A stretch of DNA of 64,000 nt from Campylobacterales bacterium (GTDB taxonomy: Bacteria; Campylobacterota; Campylobacteria; Campylobacterales; Sulfurimonadaceae), in assembly GCA_026390165.1 (NCBI GenBank), contig JAPLGM010000016.1, positions 62,001 through 126,000 on the forward strand, read 5' to 3'. The notes beneath the pieces were generated by a model, which was given only the letters and a program-made list of their open reading frames with translations, was not told the DNA's origin and did not search any database. This document shows positions 52,442 to 61,716 of this stretch, piece by piece (position 1 is the first letter of the stretch; each line of letters starts with the position of its first letter). Both the position numbers and the translations under genes were made by a program.

Positions 52442-53257
52442 CTACTCGTTGCTAATAGTGTTATTAAGTGCAAGCCTTTTAGCATACATAAAGCGCTGCT
52501 TATAATACCCTTTATCAATGGCATCATATTGTACCTGCTTATTTCTAAAAGAGGCGTGGATGATTTTACCATTTCCTGCATAGATAGCAACATGGGAGGG
52601 TTCGTTTTTATAGGTTTGATAAAACATCAAATCCCCTACTTGTAAATCACTAGCGTCAACGTATGTCCCAAGGGCTGCTTGTTCTGCTGCACTGTGAGGG
52701 AGTGATATTCCAAACTTTTGAAAAACTTGTTGTGTAAAACCTGAACAGTCCGTTTGCGCGGCATCTTTGTTTCCAAATCCGTAGGGTGTTCCTAAGAACT
52801 CTTTCGCTCGCGCTAAAATATGCTCTTTGGCGGAGGAAATGTTTTCAAAAAGCGATTTTTTAGGGTTTGTTTCAGCTATTAACTTGTCAGAAGAAAGCGT
52901 TGTGTCAAGACAAAATGAAGAACCATGCAACGAAGGTGAAGAGGGTTTATTAATAGAAGTGGGTTTGTTAATAACTAAATAAGAGTATGTATCATGCCCG
53001 ATCAAAGGTTTTTCAGGAGGGGTAGGTTTAGAAACAGTGGGAAAAGTAGGAATCATAACAACATACGGTGTTTGAGGCTTTGTGGGAGTCATCTTGGTGA
53101 CTATTTTTTTAAAGGTACTTGATTCCTCATCGATCGTATCAACTGAGTGACTTACTTCACGTTCATATTCTAAAAATAGTGAGGGTTCTCGCCTCTCAGA
53201 ACTCGCATGTAAAAAAGTGCTTAAAAGCATGAGCAGCAGTAAATAGATCCTATTCAT
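52442..53257 (-). CDS. Exported NlpC/P60 cysteine peptidase
   Basis: A 271-residue secreted enzyme. Signal peptide (MNRIYLLLLMLLSTFLHA), a Pro/Thr-rich linker (~55-130), then NlpC/P60 domain (~145-262): AKEFLGTPYGFGNKD, TDCSGFTQQV with the nucleophile cysteine, GDLMFYQTYKNEPSHVAIY and IIHASFRNKQVQYD with the two histidines. These enzymes cut peptide stems of peptidoglycan. The upstream gene is the divergent hemH. Confidence 0.9.
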   Translation of the reverse strand: MNRIYLLLLMLLSTFLHASSERREPSLFLEYEREVSHSVDTIDEESSTFKKIVTKMTPTKPQTPYVVMIPTFPTVSKPTPPEKPLIGHDTYSYLVINKPTSINKPSSPSLHGSSFCLDTTLSSDKLIAETNPKKSLFENISSAKEHILARAKEFLGTPYGFGNKDAAQTDCSGFTQQVFQKFGISLPHSAAEQAALGTYVDASDLQVGDLMFYQTYKNEPSHVAIYAGNGKIIHASFRNKQVQYDAIDKGYYKQRFMYAKRLALNNTISNE

Positions 53258-53398
53258 CTGACCTCCTGTTTGATTTTTTCATCCAACTAGGCTTATTATA
53301 AGCTAAAAAACTTTATGTTTTATTATGAATTGAAATATTTTACGAACCGTTATGGTACACTATCACAAAAAACAAATAGTTAATGAGGTAGGATTTTA

Positions 53399-54346
53399 GT
53401 GAAAGAAGCCGTTATTCTTCTCAATATGGGTGGTCCCAATAATCTTCGTGAAGTGGAGATGTTCTTAACCAATATGTTTAATGACCCCGCTATTATTCAG
53501 ACGAAAATCCCGCTGTTACGCCGATTTATCGCAGGAGTTATTACGTTGTCACGTACGGAAAAGTCGCAAGAGATTTATCGCGCTATAGGGGGGAAATCAC
53601 CAATTGTGGATTTAACGAAGTCCCTTGTTGAAAAACTAAGAACTGCTCTTGATGGGGAAGTTGTTGTGGACTTTGTCATGCGTTACACCCCCCCCATGTC
53701 GTACGAGGTGTGTGAACGATTGAAAAAAGAAGGGATTCAAAAGGTATATCTCATCCCACTTTATCCCCAATATTCTAGTACAACAACCGCTTCGTCCATT
53801 GATGATTTTGAAGTGACCTCGCGAAAAATGCTCTGGTTTCCTATTATGGTAGAGATTAAACATTTTTTTACCAATGCAACGTATAACGCATGTTTATTGG
53901 AACGCATTAAAGAGTCGTTAGGAGCCGATGATTCACATGAATTTGAACTTATTTTTTCAGCACACGGATTACCCCAAAAAATAGTTGATGCAGGGGATCC
54001 TTATGCGCGTCAAGTGAGTGCCCATGTTGAACTGATGAAAGATAAATTTCACACGGAAGGGATCTATTTTCGAGGGGTTCATTTGGCATATCAATCCAAA
54101 GTTGGACCGATGAAATGGTTAGAACCTTCACTTGAATCGATGTTAAAAAGTTTGGGAAAGAAAAAGGTGATTATTGTCCCCATCGCGTTTACAATTGATA
54201 ATTCGGAAACCGATTTTGAGCTCACGATCGAATACGCTGAAATAGCTCATTCGTATGGATTTACCGATTATCGGGTGTGTCGATGTCCGAACGATCACCC
54301 CCTCTTCGTTCAAACTCTCAAAGAACTGTATGAAAAGATGAGATAA
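53399..54346 (+). CDS. hemH: Ferrochelatase
   Basis: HemH inserts iron into protoporphyrin IX (or coproporphyrin). The 315-residue enzyme, GTG start with GAGGTAGGA, has AVILLNMGGPNNL, IPLYPQYSSTTTAS, IFSAHGLPQKIVDAGDPY with the catalytic histidine, and LAYQSKVGPMKWLEPS. The C-terminus includes a DNSETDFEL stretch with the conserved glutamate. It is followed directly by a HAD gene (GTG start). Confidence 0.96.
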   Translation: MKEAVILLNMGGPNNLREVEMFLTNMFNDPAIIQTKIPLLRRFIAGVITLSRTEKSQEIYRAIGGKSPIVDLTKSLVEKLRTALDGEVVVDFVMRYTPPMSYEVCERLKKEGIQKVYLIPLYPQYSSTTTASSIDDFEVTSRKMLWFPIMVEIKHFFTNATYNACLLERIKESLGADDSHEFELIFSAHGLPQKIVDAGDPYARQVSAHVELMKDKFHTEGIYFRGVHLAYQSKVGPMKWLEPSLESMLKSLGKKKVIIVPIAFTIDNSETDFELTIEYAEIAHSYGFTDYRVCRCPNDHPLFVQTLKELYEKMR

Positions 54347-54985
54347 GTGAAACGAATTGTTATTTTTGATATGGATGGGACATTGATTAATTCTGCTTTG
54401 GATATCACCATCTCTATTAATTACGTTCGTTGGCATTGCTATTGCCTTTCACCTTTGAGCGAACAATTTATTATTGATTCGATTAATGCGCATGAGCGAA
54501 ATTTAGCCCATCTTTTTTACGGAACACACGTGTATGAAGAGAAAGCAAAGTCTCTTTTTGAAGAACACTACCGCGATCAATGTATCCAAAATGTCTATTC
54601 TTATAATGAGATTACGGAGACCCTCTCCCATCTTAGTTCTCGCGGATGTCTCATGAGTGTAGCAACGAATGCTCCCAGTACTTTTGCTCTGTTGATGCTC
54701 ACTCATTTAGGGATAGCTGAGTACTTTAGTTGTATACTAGGTGCAGATAATGTGGATCACCCTAAACCGCATCCTCAAATGATAGAGCGAATTTTGGAAC
54801 ATCATGATTACAGTAGAATAGATGATCGTGCATGGATGGTAGGGGATAGCAGTAAAGATATGCAAGCAGCAAAGAGTGCTAACATAAACACCATTTTTGC
54901 TGCATGGGGCTTTAGCAACAAAGGGGAGGGTGATTTTATCGCCTATCGCCCGCAGGATATGAAGTCAATTATTTTAGAGGAATAA
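54347..54985 (+). CDS. HAD-family phosphatase, phosphoglycolate phosphatase-like
   Basis: A 212-residue HAD hydrolase. Motif I IFDMDGTLINSA, motif II VATNAPST, motif III K in HPKPHP, and motif IV MVGDSSKDMQAA. A helical cap is in between (~15-80). The Gph-like group hydrolyses small phosphomonoesters such as 2-phosphoglycolate. The substrate cannot be told. GTG start abuts the hemH stop, so they are coupled. Confidence 0.85.
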   Translation: MKRIVIFDMDGTLINSALDITISINYVRWHCYCLSPLSEQFIIDSINAHERNLAHLFYGTHVYEEKAKSLFEEHYRDQCIQNVYSYNEITETLSHLSSRGCLMSVATNAPSTFALLMLTHLGIAEYFSCILGADNVDHPKPHPQMIERILEHHDYSRIDDRAWMVGDSSKDMQAAKSANINTIFAAWGFSNKGEGDFIAYRPQDMKSIILEE

Positions 54986-54988
54986 CGT

Positions 54989-56224
54989 ATGTTTAAAGTC
55001 GATCTTTTTGTTGCTATTGTTCTTATGTCGCTATTGTTTTTACGTCATATAAGTGTTTATCGAGATCGCAATAAAATAAACTATACTCCAGTCGTCGTGG
55101 CAATCGGTTTTATCGCGGGGCTTCTTCACTTTGTAATGCTAAGTGATGCCAATGAGTGGCTTTTGACACTGCGTGAATCGCTTTTAACGGTGATCGTTGG
55201 GAGTGTCCTTTCTGCTATTATGAGTGTTATGAGCCAAACGCAAGAGATCATGAATCGTCAATTGGATAATATTCGCACTCAAAATACGCATGATGACTTC
55301 GAATTACTTCATGGTTTATTAGCCTCCATTAATGTCTCCTTGGGACACGTAACCCAAATGGAAAGTAGCACCCATGAACAGCTTAAAAATATTTTCAAAG
55401 AGGAAATTGAAGCGTTAGGATCAATTTTGCACAATCAAAAGTTTTTCATCCAAAAAGTGGAGTCGATGTTAGCGCAACAGCAGTCGGCACAAGAGAAGTT
55501 TGAAGAGTTTACATTGAGTGAAATGCCAAGTTTGGATAATGTTGTTCATCGTCATATTGATATGTTACGTATCTCAGAACAAGACCATTTTAATCAACTT
55601 AAAAGTGTCATTAAAAGTAGCAGTGAAGAGAAAAAAGAGCATCAGACTGAAATTGTTCGTATCGCTAATATTCTTGAGAAACTTCAAAAATCTCAATCAG
55701 TAGAGAGAGTTACGGGGATATTAGAACGCGAATTATCTCATATTATTGTCGATTTTTCTCATCATATCCAAACCATTGGATTTAAAAGTGAAAGTATCGT
55801 GAATACATTACTTGAAAACGAAACCATACTAAAAAGCTCCAGAGATCAAAGTGAACTGATTATGCAGCAGATGGTATTATCGTCCAAACAAATGCGAGAA
55901 ATCTCTCACAATACCAAAGAACTTAATGATTCCATACGACCATTGGGAACATTTATTGGTTCTGCTGAATCAATGGTCAAAGAATTTTTAGTGGCAAAAA
56001 GTAAACTCTCTGAATTGATTATCACCCTTGAATCCTATGAAAAGCAAGAACATCGTACCTTGCGTGACCATTTAGAACACGTTGCTAATACAGCTATAGC
56101 TCAAATGGAAGCATTTACCGAAAAGATACTAAAAATAGAGGCGTTGCATCAGCCTATTTCACCGAAAGATATTCAAGATTTATCCCATAAAGTAAAACTG
56201 CATCAAAGCTATAGTGGCGAATGA
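54989..56224 (+). CDS. Membrane-anchored coiled-coil protein, unknown
   Basis: A 411-residue protein with about three N-terminal TM helices (~3-20, 34-50, 64-84) and then a long cytoplasmic coiled coil (~85-400), full of Gln, Glu, Ser and Leu heptads (EIMNRQLDNIRTQNTHDDF, SKQMREISHNTKELND). The family is not recognised; the design resembles MotA/TolQ-neighbour anchors or a polar scaffold. It starts four bases after the HAD gene. Confidence 0.65.
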   Translation: MFKVDLFVAIVLMSLLFLRHISVYRDRNKINYTPVVVAIGFIAGLLHFVMLSDANEWLLTLRESLLTVIVGSVLSAIMSVMSQTQEIMNRQLDNIRTQNTHDDFELLHGLLASINVSLGHVTQMESSTHEQLKNIFKEEIEALGSILHNQKFFIQKVESMLAQQQSAQEKFEEFTLSEMPSLDNVVHRHIDMLRISEQDHFNQLKSVIKSSSEEKKEHQTEIVRIANILEKLQKSQSVERVTGILERELSHIIVDFSHHIQTIGFKSESIVNTLLENETILKSSRDQSELIMQQMVLSSKQMREISHNTKELNDSIRPLGTFIGSAESMVKEFLVAKSKLSELIITLESYEKQEHRTLRDHLEHVANTAIAQMEAFTEKILKIEALHQPISPKDIQDLSHKVKLHQSYSGE

Positions 56225-56266
56225 GGGATCTTCGGGTAAAATACTAAAAATTATAATGGATAAAAA

Positions 56267-56974
56267 ATGATTGAATACTATGTTTTAAGTGATGAGACCC
56301 AAACAAGTCGTATTGAGGTAGACCTCTCGTTAGTGGAAGATGCCCCTGATCTGGAGCGTTCATGGTTATTATGGCTTTTTGTCAAAGTTAATGACCCTCT
56401 AGATGCTGAATTTATCTTATTTAGAGATGATCTTATAAATACGTTGCATACTGAAATGGATGCACACTATGTAGGTACGATAGCGAAAGAGGGGTGGTGT
56501 GAACTTTATTTTTATGCCTCAGCCTCTAAAAAATTTGAGAACCTTACGTCGGATGTTATGGGACGACATACCAATTATCCTTACGAGCGGGGTTCTTTCA
56601 AAGATAGCAAATGGGAGATGTATCAAGAGCGTCTCTATCCTGAACCCTTTACCCTCATTACCATACAAAGTCGGCATACGGTTGAGGCGTTGATCGAAGC
56701 AGGTGATGATGTGAGCCAAGCACGAGAAGTGGAACATTACTTTTTCTTTCAAACACCTACCGCACTCGAGCGTTTTACCGCTTTAATGGAGAAGTACGGA
56801 TTTTCCTTTAAAGAAAAAATGAGCGATGAGGAGAGTGATTATAGCTACGGGGTGACACTGGTAAAAACTGAACCAATTACCGATGAACAGATCGAAGAAA
56901 CGACCTCACTGTTGTATGAATCGGTGCTTCAAGAGCATGGTAATTATGAGGGGTGGAGTACGGTACTGGCGTAA
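56267..56974 (+). CDS. DUF695 plus RraB-like domain protein
   Basis: A 235-residue cytoplasmic protein. The first half has DUF695 features (SLVEDAPDLERSWLLWLFV, VGTIAKEGWCELYFYA); the second half resembles RraB, the inhibitor of RNase E: AREVEHYFFFQTPTALERF, ALMEKYGFSF and the typical end HGNYEGWSTVL. RNase E control by this protein is inferred. It overlaps the MFS-PlsC gene by one base (TAATG). Confidence 0.75.
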   Translation: MIEYYVLSDETQTSRIEVDLSLVEDAPDLERSWLLWLFVKVNDPLDAEFILFRDDLINTLHTEMDAHYVGTIAKEGWCELYFYASASKKFENLTSDVMGRHTNYPYERGSFKDSKWEMYQERLYPEPFTLITIQSRHTVEALIEAGDDVSQAREVEHYFFFQTPTALERFTALMEKYGFSFKEKMSDEESDYSYGVTLVKTEPITDEQIEETTSLLYESVLQEHGNYEGWSTVLA

Positions 56975-58806
56975 TGGCAAGTATCTGGAAAACCAAAGGG
57001 GTCATCCCCTACGCAGCAGCCCTTTTTCTCAATGCGTTCACCGACCTCGGACACAAAATACTTCTTCAAAATACCGTTTTCAAAATCTACGACGATCAAA
57101 CACAAATTATTTATACCGCCATTCTTAATGCCTTTATTTTGCTCCCGTTTATTCTCCTCTTTACCCCATCAGGCTATATTTCTCACCGATTCTCAAAAGT
57201 TCGCGTTATGCGTTACGGTGCATTTGCAGCGATACTTATTACGTCACTCATTACGCTGTGTTATTATCAAGGGTGGTTTTGGTCATCGTTTATGTTGACG
57301 CTTCTTTTAGCCGTCCAAGCGGCACTTTATTCACCGGCTAAGTATGGATATATCAAAGAGTTGGCCGGTGAAAAAGGGATAAGTATCTTGAACGCCATTG
57401 TCCAATCCTTTACGACGGTAGCTATTTTGTCAGGGATTATCCTCTATACGATACTGTTTGAAAACTCTCTTTCGTTGCCTTATGCCCATGAAGCTGACAT
57501 TTTGCGTCAAATCGCCCCCTTAGGATGGCTTTTGGTTGGAGGGAGTGTTATTGAATTTCTCCTTACGTTGCGGATAGTAGATTCAAAAATAGGTGTCCAT
57601 ACGAAATTTAAGATTAAGAAATATCTAACGGGACGCTATTTTGGTAAAAACTGGCGTTTAATCCGTCGTAAAAAAGAGATTTTTGAATCTATCCTCTTTT
57701 TATCTCTCTTTTGGTCGATCTCTCAGGTGATATTGGCGGCGTTTGGTGCGTATGCGAAAAGTACCCTTGGCATCCATAACACAATTGTCGTCCAAGGGCT
57801 TATGGCCCTGGCGGCTCTTGGCATTATTCTCGGTTCTTTTATTACGACAAGACTCTCACGCCATTATCTGCACAAAGGGCTTATCGTGGCGGGGGCACTG
57901 AAGATGAGTGTGATGCTCCTTATCTTACCACTGACCCATAATCTCCCCCTTATCGGATTTGCTTTTTTCGGCTTCGGAGTGGGTGGTGCGATGCTCATCG
58001 TCTCCCTTAATGCCCTTATCCAAGCCAATACCCCTACTGTTCATTTACCGTTTGTCTTGGCAGGGAACAACTGGGTGCAAAATATTTTCATGGTCACTGC
58101 CTTAGCTCTTACGACATTGTTTGCTTACCTTGGGCTGGATACGATAATGATATTGTACGCCATGATTTTGGTCTCTATGCTCTTGAGCGTGTGGGTTATG
58201 ATTCGCTACAACGATTATTTTATTTGGTTCCTCTTTGAGCGACTTCTCGCATTACGCTACAACATCATCCCACTGCAGACGCACCATATACCGCGTGAGG
58301 GGGCGGTGTTGTTACTGGGGAATCATATCAGTTGGATTGATTGGATTTTGGTACAGGTGGGAGTGCAGCGACGTATCCGCTATCTAATGGAGCGTTCCAT
58401 CTATGAAAAGCCACTTATTCGTCCACTTATGGAAATCGGAAAAGTGATCCCCATCTCCCCCAATGGGGCAAAAGATGCGTTTAAAAATGCCAAAGCCCGT
58501 TTAAATAATAACGAAATTGTGGGTTTATTCCCTGAAGGCTCTATTAGCAACGATGGAACTATAGGAAAAATTTATCCCGGATACCAAGTGATTGCTTCAA
58601 AAGTTGAGGGGGTGATCGTCCCTTTTTACATCGACGGAATCTACGGCTCTCTTTTTTCCCGTTCTAAAACTCGACACGTACCGTCAAAATCATGGTTTCG
58701 ACGGTATGTCCGTATTATTTACGGTGAACCGCTTGCGATGGAATCTGACCCTCAAACGGTGTATAATGCGATTACTGCTTTAAAGGAACAAAATGGCGCT
58801 CAATAA
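56974..58806 (+). CDS. MFS transporter fused to PlsC-type acyltransferase
   Basis: ATG at 56974, overlapping the preceding stop, gives 610 residues. About 12 TM helices (residues ~10-410) form a major facilitator of the LplT lysophospholipid flippase type, including FSKVRVMRYGAFAAILI and LAVQAALYSPAKYGYIKEL. The C-terminal ~190 residues are a PlsC acyltransferase with the NHISWID catalytic H-x4-D and FPEGSIS. In E. coli, LplT works with a separate Aas; here transport and re-acylation lie in one chain, without the acyl-ACP synthetase part. Likely role: recycling of lysophospholipid. Confidence 0.88.
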   Translation: MASIWKTKGVIPYAAALFLNAFTDLGHKILLQNTVFKIYDDQTQIIYTAILNAFILLPFILLFTPSGYISHRFSKVRVMRYGAFAAILITSLITLCYYQGWFWSSFMLTLLLAVQAALYSPAKYGYIKELAGEKGISILNAIVQSFTTVAILSGIILYTILFENSLSLPYAHEADILRQIAPLGWLLVGGSVIEFLLTLRIVDSKIGVHTKFKIKKYLTGRYFGKNWRLIRRKKEIFESILFLSLFWSISQVILAAFGAYAKSTLGIHNTIVVQGLMALAALGIILGSFITTRLSRHYLHKGLIVAGALKMSVMLLILPLTHNLPLIGFAFFGFGVGGAMLIVSLNALIQANTPTVHLPFVLAGNNWVQNIFMVTALALTTLFAYLGLDTIMILYAMILVSMLLSVWVMIRYNDYFIWFLFERLLALRYNIIPLQTHHIPREGAVLLLGNHISWIDWILVQVGVQRRIRYLMERSIYEKPLIRPLMEIGKVIPISPNGAKDAFKNAKARLNNNEIVGLFPEGSISNDGTIGKIYPGYQVIASKVEGVIVPFYIDGIYGSLFSRSKTRHVPSKSWFRRYVRIIYGEPLAMESDPQTVYNAITALKEQNGAQ

Positions 58807-59161
58807 ACCCAGATACACCCTCTTTAAAAATACCCGTTATGCTCTCAATGGACTCATCGAAGTGACTCAAAATGAGCCCTCGTTTCGTCTTCAAATTGTC
58901 CTTTTTGTTGTGGGGATGATTCTTGCGTGGAGCCTTCCTCTTACTTTTGTATACAGTGCCATTCTTGCGGTTTCCCTTTTTATCCCCGTTATTGCAGAGA
59001 TCATTAACAGCTCCATTGAGCGGACAGTCGATTTGGTGACATTTGAACATCATGAACTCGCCAAGCGGGCAAAAGATGCAGGGGCGGCACTTGTTCTTCT
59101 CTCATTGTCGATGTTAGCGTTTATCTGGGGATTGACCCTTTATGACGCATTTTGTCTGTAA
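58793..59161 (+). CDS. dgkA: Diacylglycerol kinase
   Basis: A 122-residue integral-membrane diacylglycerol kinase (DagK family) that re-phosphorylates diacylglycerol to phosphatidic acid. It shows NALNGLIEVTQNEPSFRLQ, the catalytic EIINSSIERTVDLV, and HHELAKRAKDAGAALVLL, with three TM segments. It overlaps the MFS-PlsC gene by 14 bases, so lipid-recycling genes are coupled. Confidence 0.93.
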   Translation: MALNKPRYTLFKNTRYALNGLIEVTQNEPSFRLQIVLFVVGMILAWSLPLTFVYSAILAVSLFIPVIAEIINSSIERTVDLVTFEHHELAKRAKDAGAALVLLSLSMLAFIWGLTLYDAFCL

Positions 59162-59184
59162 CCCAATCGTAAGAGAGATTTGTC

Positions 59185-59190
59185 TATAAT
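59185..59190 (+). promoter_or_regulatory. Putative -10 of carboxynorspermidine synthase gene
   Basis: TATAAT, 38 bases upstream of the ATG, in the short gap after dgkA. An AAGGGG ribosome-binding site lies before the start. Confidence 0.45.
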
Positions 59191-59227
59191 TTTCGTACAC
59201 TATTTTCACTAAAACAAGGGGTTTGCT

Positions 59228-60412
59228 ATGGCAACTGTACTTATTATCGGCGCTGGCGGAGTCGGGCGCGTTGTGGCACATAAATGTGTCATGAACAACA
59301 CTACATTTGATCGTATTATTTTGGCGAGTCGTACGTTAAAACGTTGCGAAGAGATCCAAAGCGAACTTCCAGATGGGGCAATTGAGATCGCAACCGTCGA
59401 TGCGGATAATACGGCTGAAGTCATTGATCTTATCGAGCGTGTCGGGGCAAATATTGTTATCAATGTTGCCCTTCCATATCAAGATTTGACCATTATGGAT
59501 GCGTGTATTGCGACCAAAACACCATATTTGGATACGGCGAACTATGAGCACCCTGATGAAGCAATGTTTGAATACAAAGAGCAATGGGCAAGAGATGAAG
59601 CATTTAAAGATGCGGGGATTATGGGACTTCTTGGGAGTGGTTTTGATCCGGGGGCGACCAATGTTTTTTGTGCTTATGCTCAAAAACACTTTTTCGATGA
59701 GATTCATACAATTGACATTCTTGACTGTAATGCAGGGGATCACGGGTATGCGTTTGCTACGAATTTCAACCCTGAGATTAACTTGCGTGAAGTAAGTGCC
59801 AAAGGGCGCTATTGGGAAAATGGAGAGTGGATTGAAACCGAGCCGATGGAGATTATGCAAGTATGGGATTATCCTGAAGTAGGACCTAAAGACAGCTATC
59901 TTCTTTACCACGAAGAGATGGAGTCGTTGGTAAAACATATCAAAGGGCTTAAACGTATCCGTTTCTTTATGACATTTGGTCAAAGCTACTTGACACACAT
60001 GAAATGTCTTGAAAATGTTGGAATGTTAGGGATTAAAGAAGTGGAGCATAAGGGGATGAAAATCGTTCCTATGGAGTTTTTGAAAACCTTGCTTCCTGAT
60101 CCTGCATCATTAGGTCCTCGTACCAAAGGGAAAACGAATATCGGTATTGTTGCTGAGGGTCTCAAAGATGGACAAAAACAAAAAATTTATATTTATCAAG
60201 TGAAAGATCACGAAGCATGCTACGCTGAAGTAAAATCGCAAGGAGTTTCGTACACGACAGGTGTTCCAGCCGTTATCGGTGCAAAACTGATGGTCGAAGG
60301 GAAATGGAGCGGTACAGGAGTTTTCAATATGGAACAAATGGATCCTGATTTCTTTATGGAAGAGATGAATGCCCAAGGACTTCCTTGGAACATCGTTGAA
60401 TTGGAGTGCTAA
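59228..60412 (+). CDS. Carboxynorspermidine synthase (saccharopine dehydrogenase-like)
   Basis: The 394-residue enzyme reductively joins an aldehyde and diaminopropane or putrescine, giving carboxy(nor)spermidine in the alternative polyamine route. NAD(P)-binding start TVLIIGAGGVGRVVAHKC, then VALPYQDLTIMDACI, TPYLDTANYE, GSGFDPGATNVF and the later NFNPEINLREVSAKGRYW. Campylobacterota use this path for spermidine. The decarboxylase NspC is not in the window. Its TAA is shared with the convergent EAL-HDOD gene's stop region (four-base overlap). Confidence 0.9.
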   Translation: MATVLIIGAGGVGRVVAHKCVMNNTTFDRIILASRTLKRCEEIQSELPDGAIEIATVDADNTAEVIDLIERVGANIVINVALPYQDLTIMDACIATKTPYLDTANYEHPDEAMFEYKEQWARDEAFKDAGIMGLLGSGFDPGATNVFCAYAQKHFFDEIHTIDILDCNAGDHGYAFATNFNPEINLREVSAKGRYWENGEWIETEPMEIMQVWDYPEVGPKDSYLLYHEEMESLVKHIKGLKRIRFFMTFGQSYLTHMKCLENVGMLGIKEVEHKGMKIVPMEFLKTLLPDPASLGPRTKGKTNIGIVAEGLKDGQKQKIYIYQVKDHEACYAEVKSQGVSYTTGVPAVIGAKLMVEGKWSGTGVFNMEQMDPDFFMEEMNAQGLPWNIVELEC

Positions 60413-61641
60413 ACGCGCTCCTCATATTTGTGTGCTTGACAATAGAGGGTGTACAATTGCTCCCCACTAAGTTTTATTTTCGGAGCTAAATTTTCAATAA
60501 CCGTTTGGAGCTGATCGGTTCTCTCCAGCTTCTCTGTTATCAGCAATAACTTGCCTAAATACCCTTCTCGTTGCAATAAAGCATTTACAATCCCCTTAGA
60601 GAGATGGATATTCTCAATAATAGCCGTCATTGAGATTTGCAAGTAGGTATCGATCAAGGAGAGGCTCCCCACTAAAAACGCCTCATCAGCCAACTCTTTT
60701 CGACCAAGAATCGTGACCAGTTCACTCATAAGCTTGGAACGGAATTTAGCCGCATTAATAATTGCTTCTCTAAAGAGTCTATCTTCAATCCCACCGTATA
60801 AAAATAATCCAAGCCATGAACGCAGACGAGAGGCTCCCAAAAGGGATAAAATTTGCTTAATGCTGGTGATTTCACCTTTAAAATTAAATTCGGCAGAATT
60901 GACATATCGGAGTAGATTAAATGTGAGTTCTGGATAATTGGAAAACTTTTGACTCACTATAGTGAGATCCATCTCGCTATGAAGGGTGTTGATCATATCA
61001 ATAGCATTTCCTACGGAAGGTTCTATCTTCTTACCACTAAGAATCGTGGGTTTTTCAAAAAAGTACCCTTGAAAGAGATCAAAACCAGCATCTCTACATC
61101 GCTCAAACATTTCGATATTTTCAACTTTTTCTGCCAGCAATCGAATATTGTACTCTTTAAATATCTCTGAAATTTTTTCAATGGGAACCTCTTGGGCAAC
61201 CAGAAGATCTATTTTTACGACATCGACATAGAGGAAAAATTTTTTAAACTTCTCGATGTTTTCATCGCTACACAAAAAATCATCCAAGGCAAAACGGTAT
61301 CCCAAACCATGCAGATGACGAACTCGCTCAATAATTTCGTCGGAAACCAAAGTATATTCTAAGATCTCAATAATAAATTTTGATTTTGGGAGAGAGAGGA
61401 GGACATCACTCATTAAAATATGCTCATTAACATTAATATAGCCTATTTTGGTGCCAATAATTGGGGAGAGACCAATATTATGAATCAGATTGATAATGAC
61501 TCGTGTCGTTGCTTGAACATTATCTGAGAACACCGCCCCCGAAGCATTATGATTATGTCGATACAGTAACTCATACGAAACACACTTCCCCTCCTTATCT
61601 AAAATGGGCTGTCTGCCAATATAAATATTAGTTTCAATCAT
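60409..61641 (-). CDS. EAL-HDOD signalling protein (YuxH-like)
   Basis: A 410-residue protein. The N-terminal EAL domain begins IYIGRQPILDKEGKCVSYELLYR (residues 6-28; EAL is ELL) and includes INVNEHI, EILEY, ALDDFLCSDENI, KIDLL, AEKVEN and LFQGYFFEKP. Several metal or catalytic residues are kept, but the DDFG loop is DDFL, so activity is uncertain. HDOD follows (~210-400). Such proteins link c-di-GMP to other regulation; in related bacteria they affect chemotaxis or motility. Confidence 0.87.
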   Translation of the reverse strand: MIETNIYIGRQPILDKEGKCVSYELLYRHNHNASGAVFSDNVQATTRVIINLIHNIGLSPIIGTKIGYINVNEHILMSDVLLSLPKSKFIIEILEYTLVSDEIIERVRHLHGLGYRFALDDFLCSDENIEKFKKFFLYVDVVKIDLLVAQEVPIEKISEIFKEYNIRLLAEKVENIEMFERCRDAGFDLFQGYFFEKPTILSGKKIEPSVGNAIDMINTLHSEMDLTIVSQKFSNYPELTFNLLRYVNSAEFNFKGEITSIKQILSLLGASRLRSWLGLFLYGGIEDRLFREAIINAAKFRSKLMSELVTILGRKELADEAFLVGSLSLIDTYLQISMTAIIENIHLSKGIVNALLQREGYLGKLLLITEKLERTDQLQTVIENLAPKIKLSGEQLYTLYCQAHKYEERV

Positions 61642-61716
61642 AACACCACCATCACGCCCGTCTATTAAAATCTATTCGGATATAGTCTAATCAATAAAAC
61701 CTTAAAAGGAGACGCT

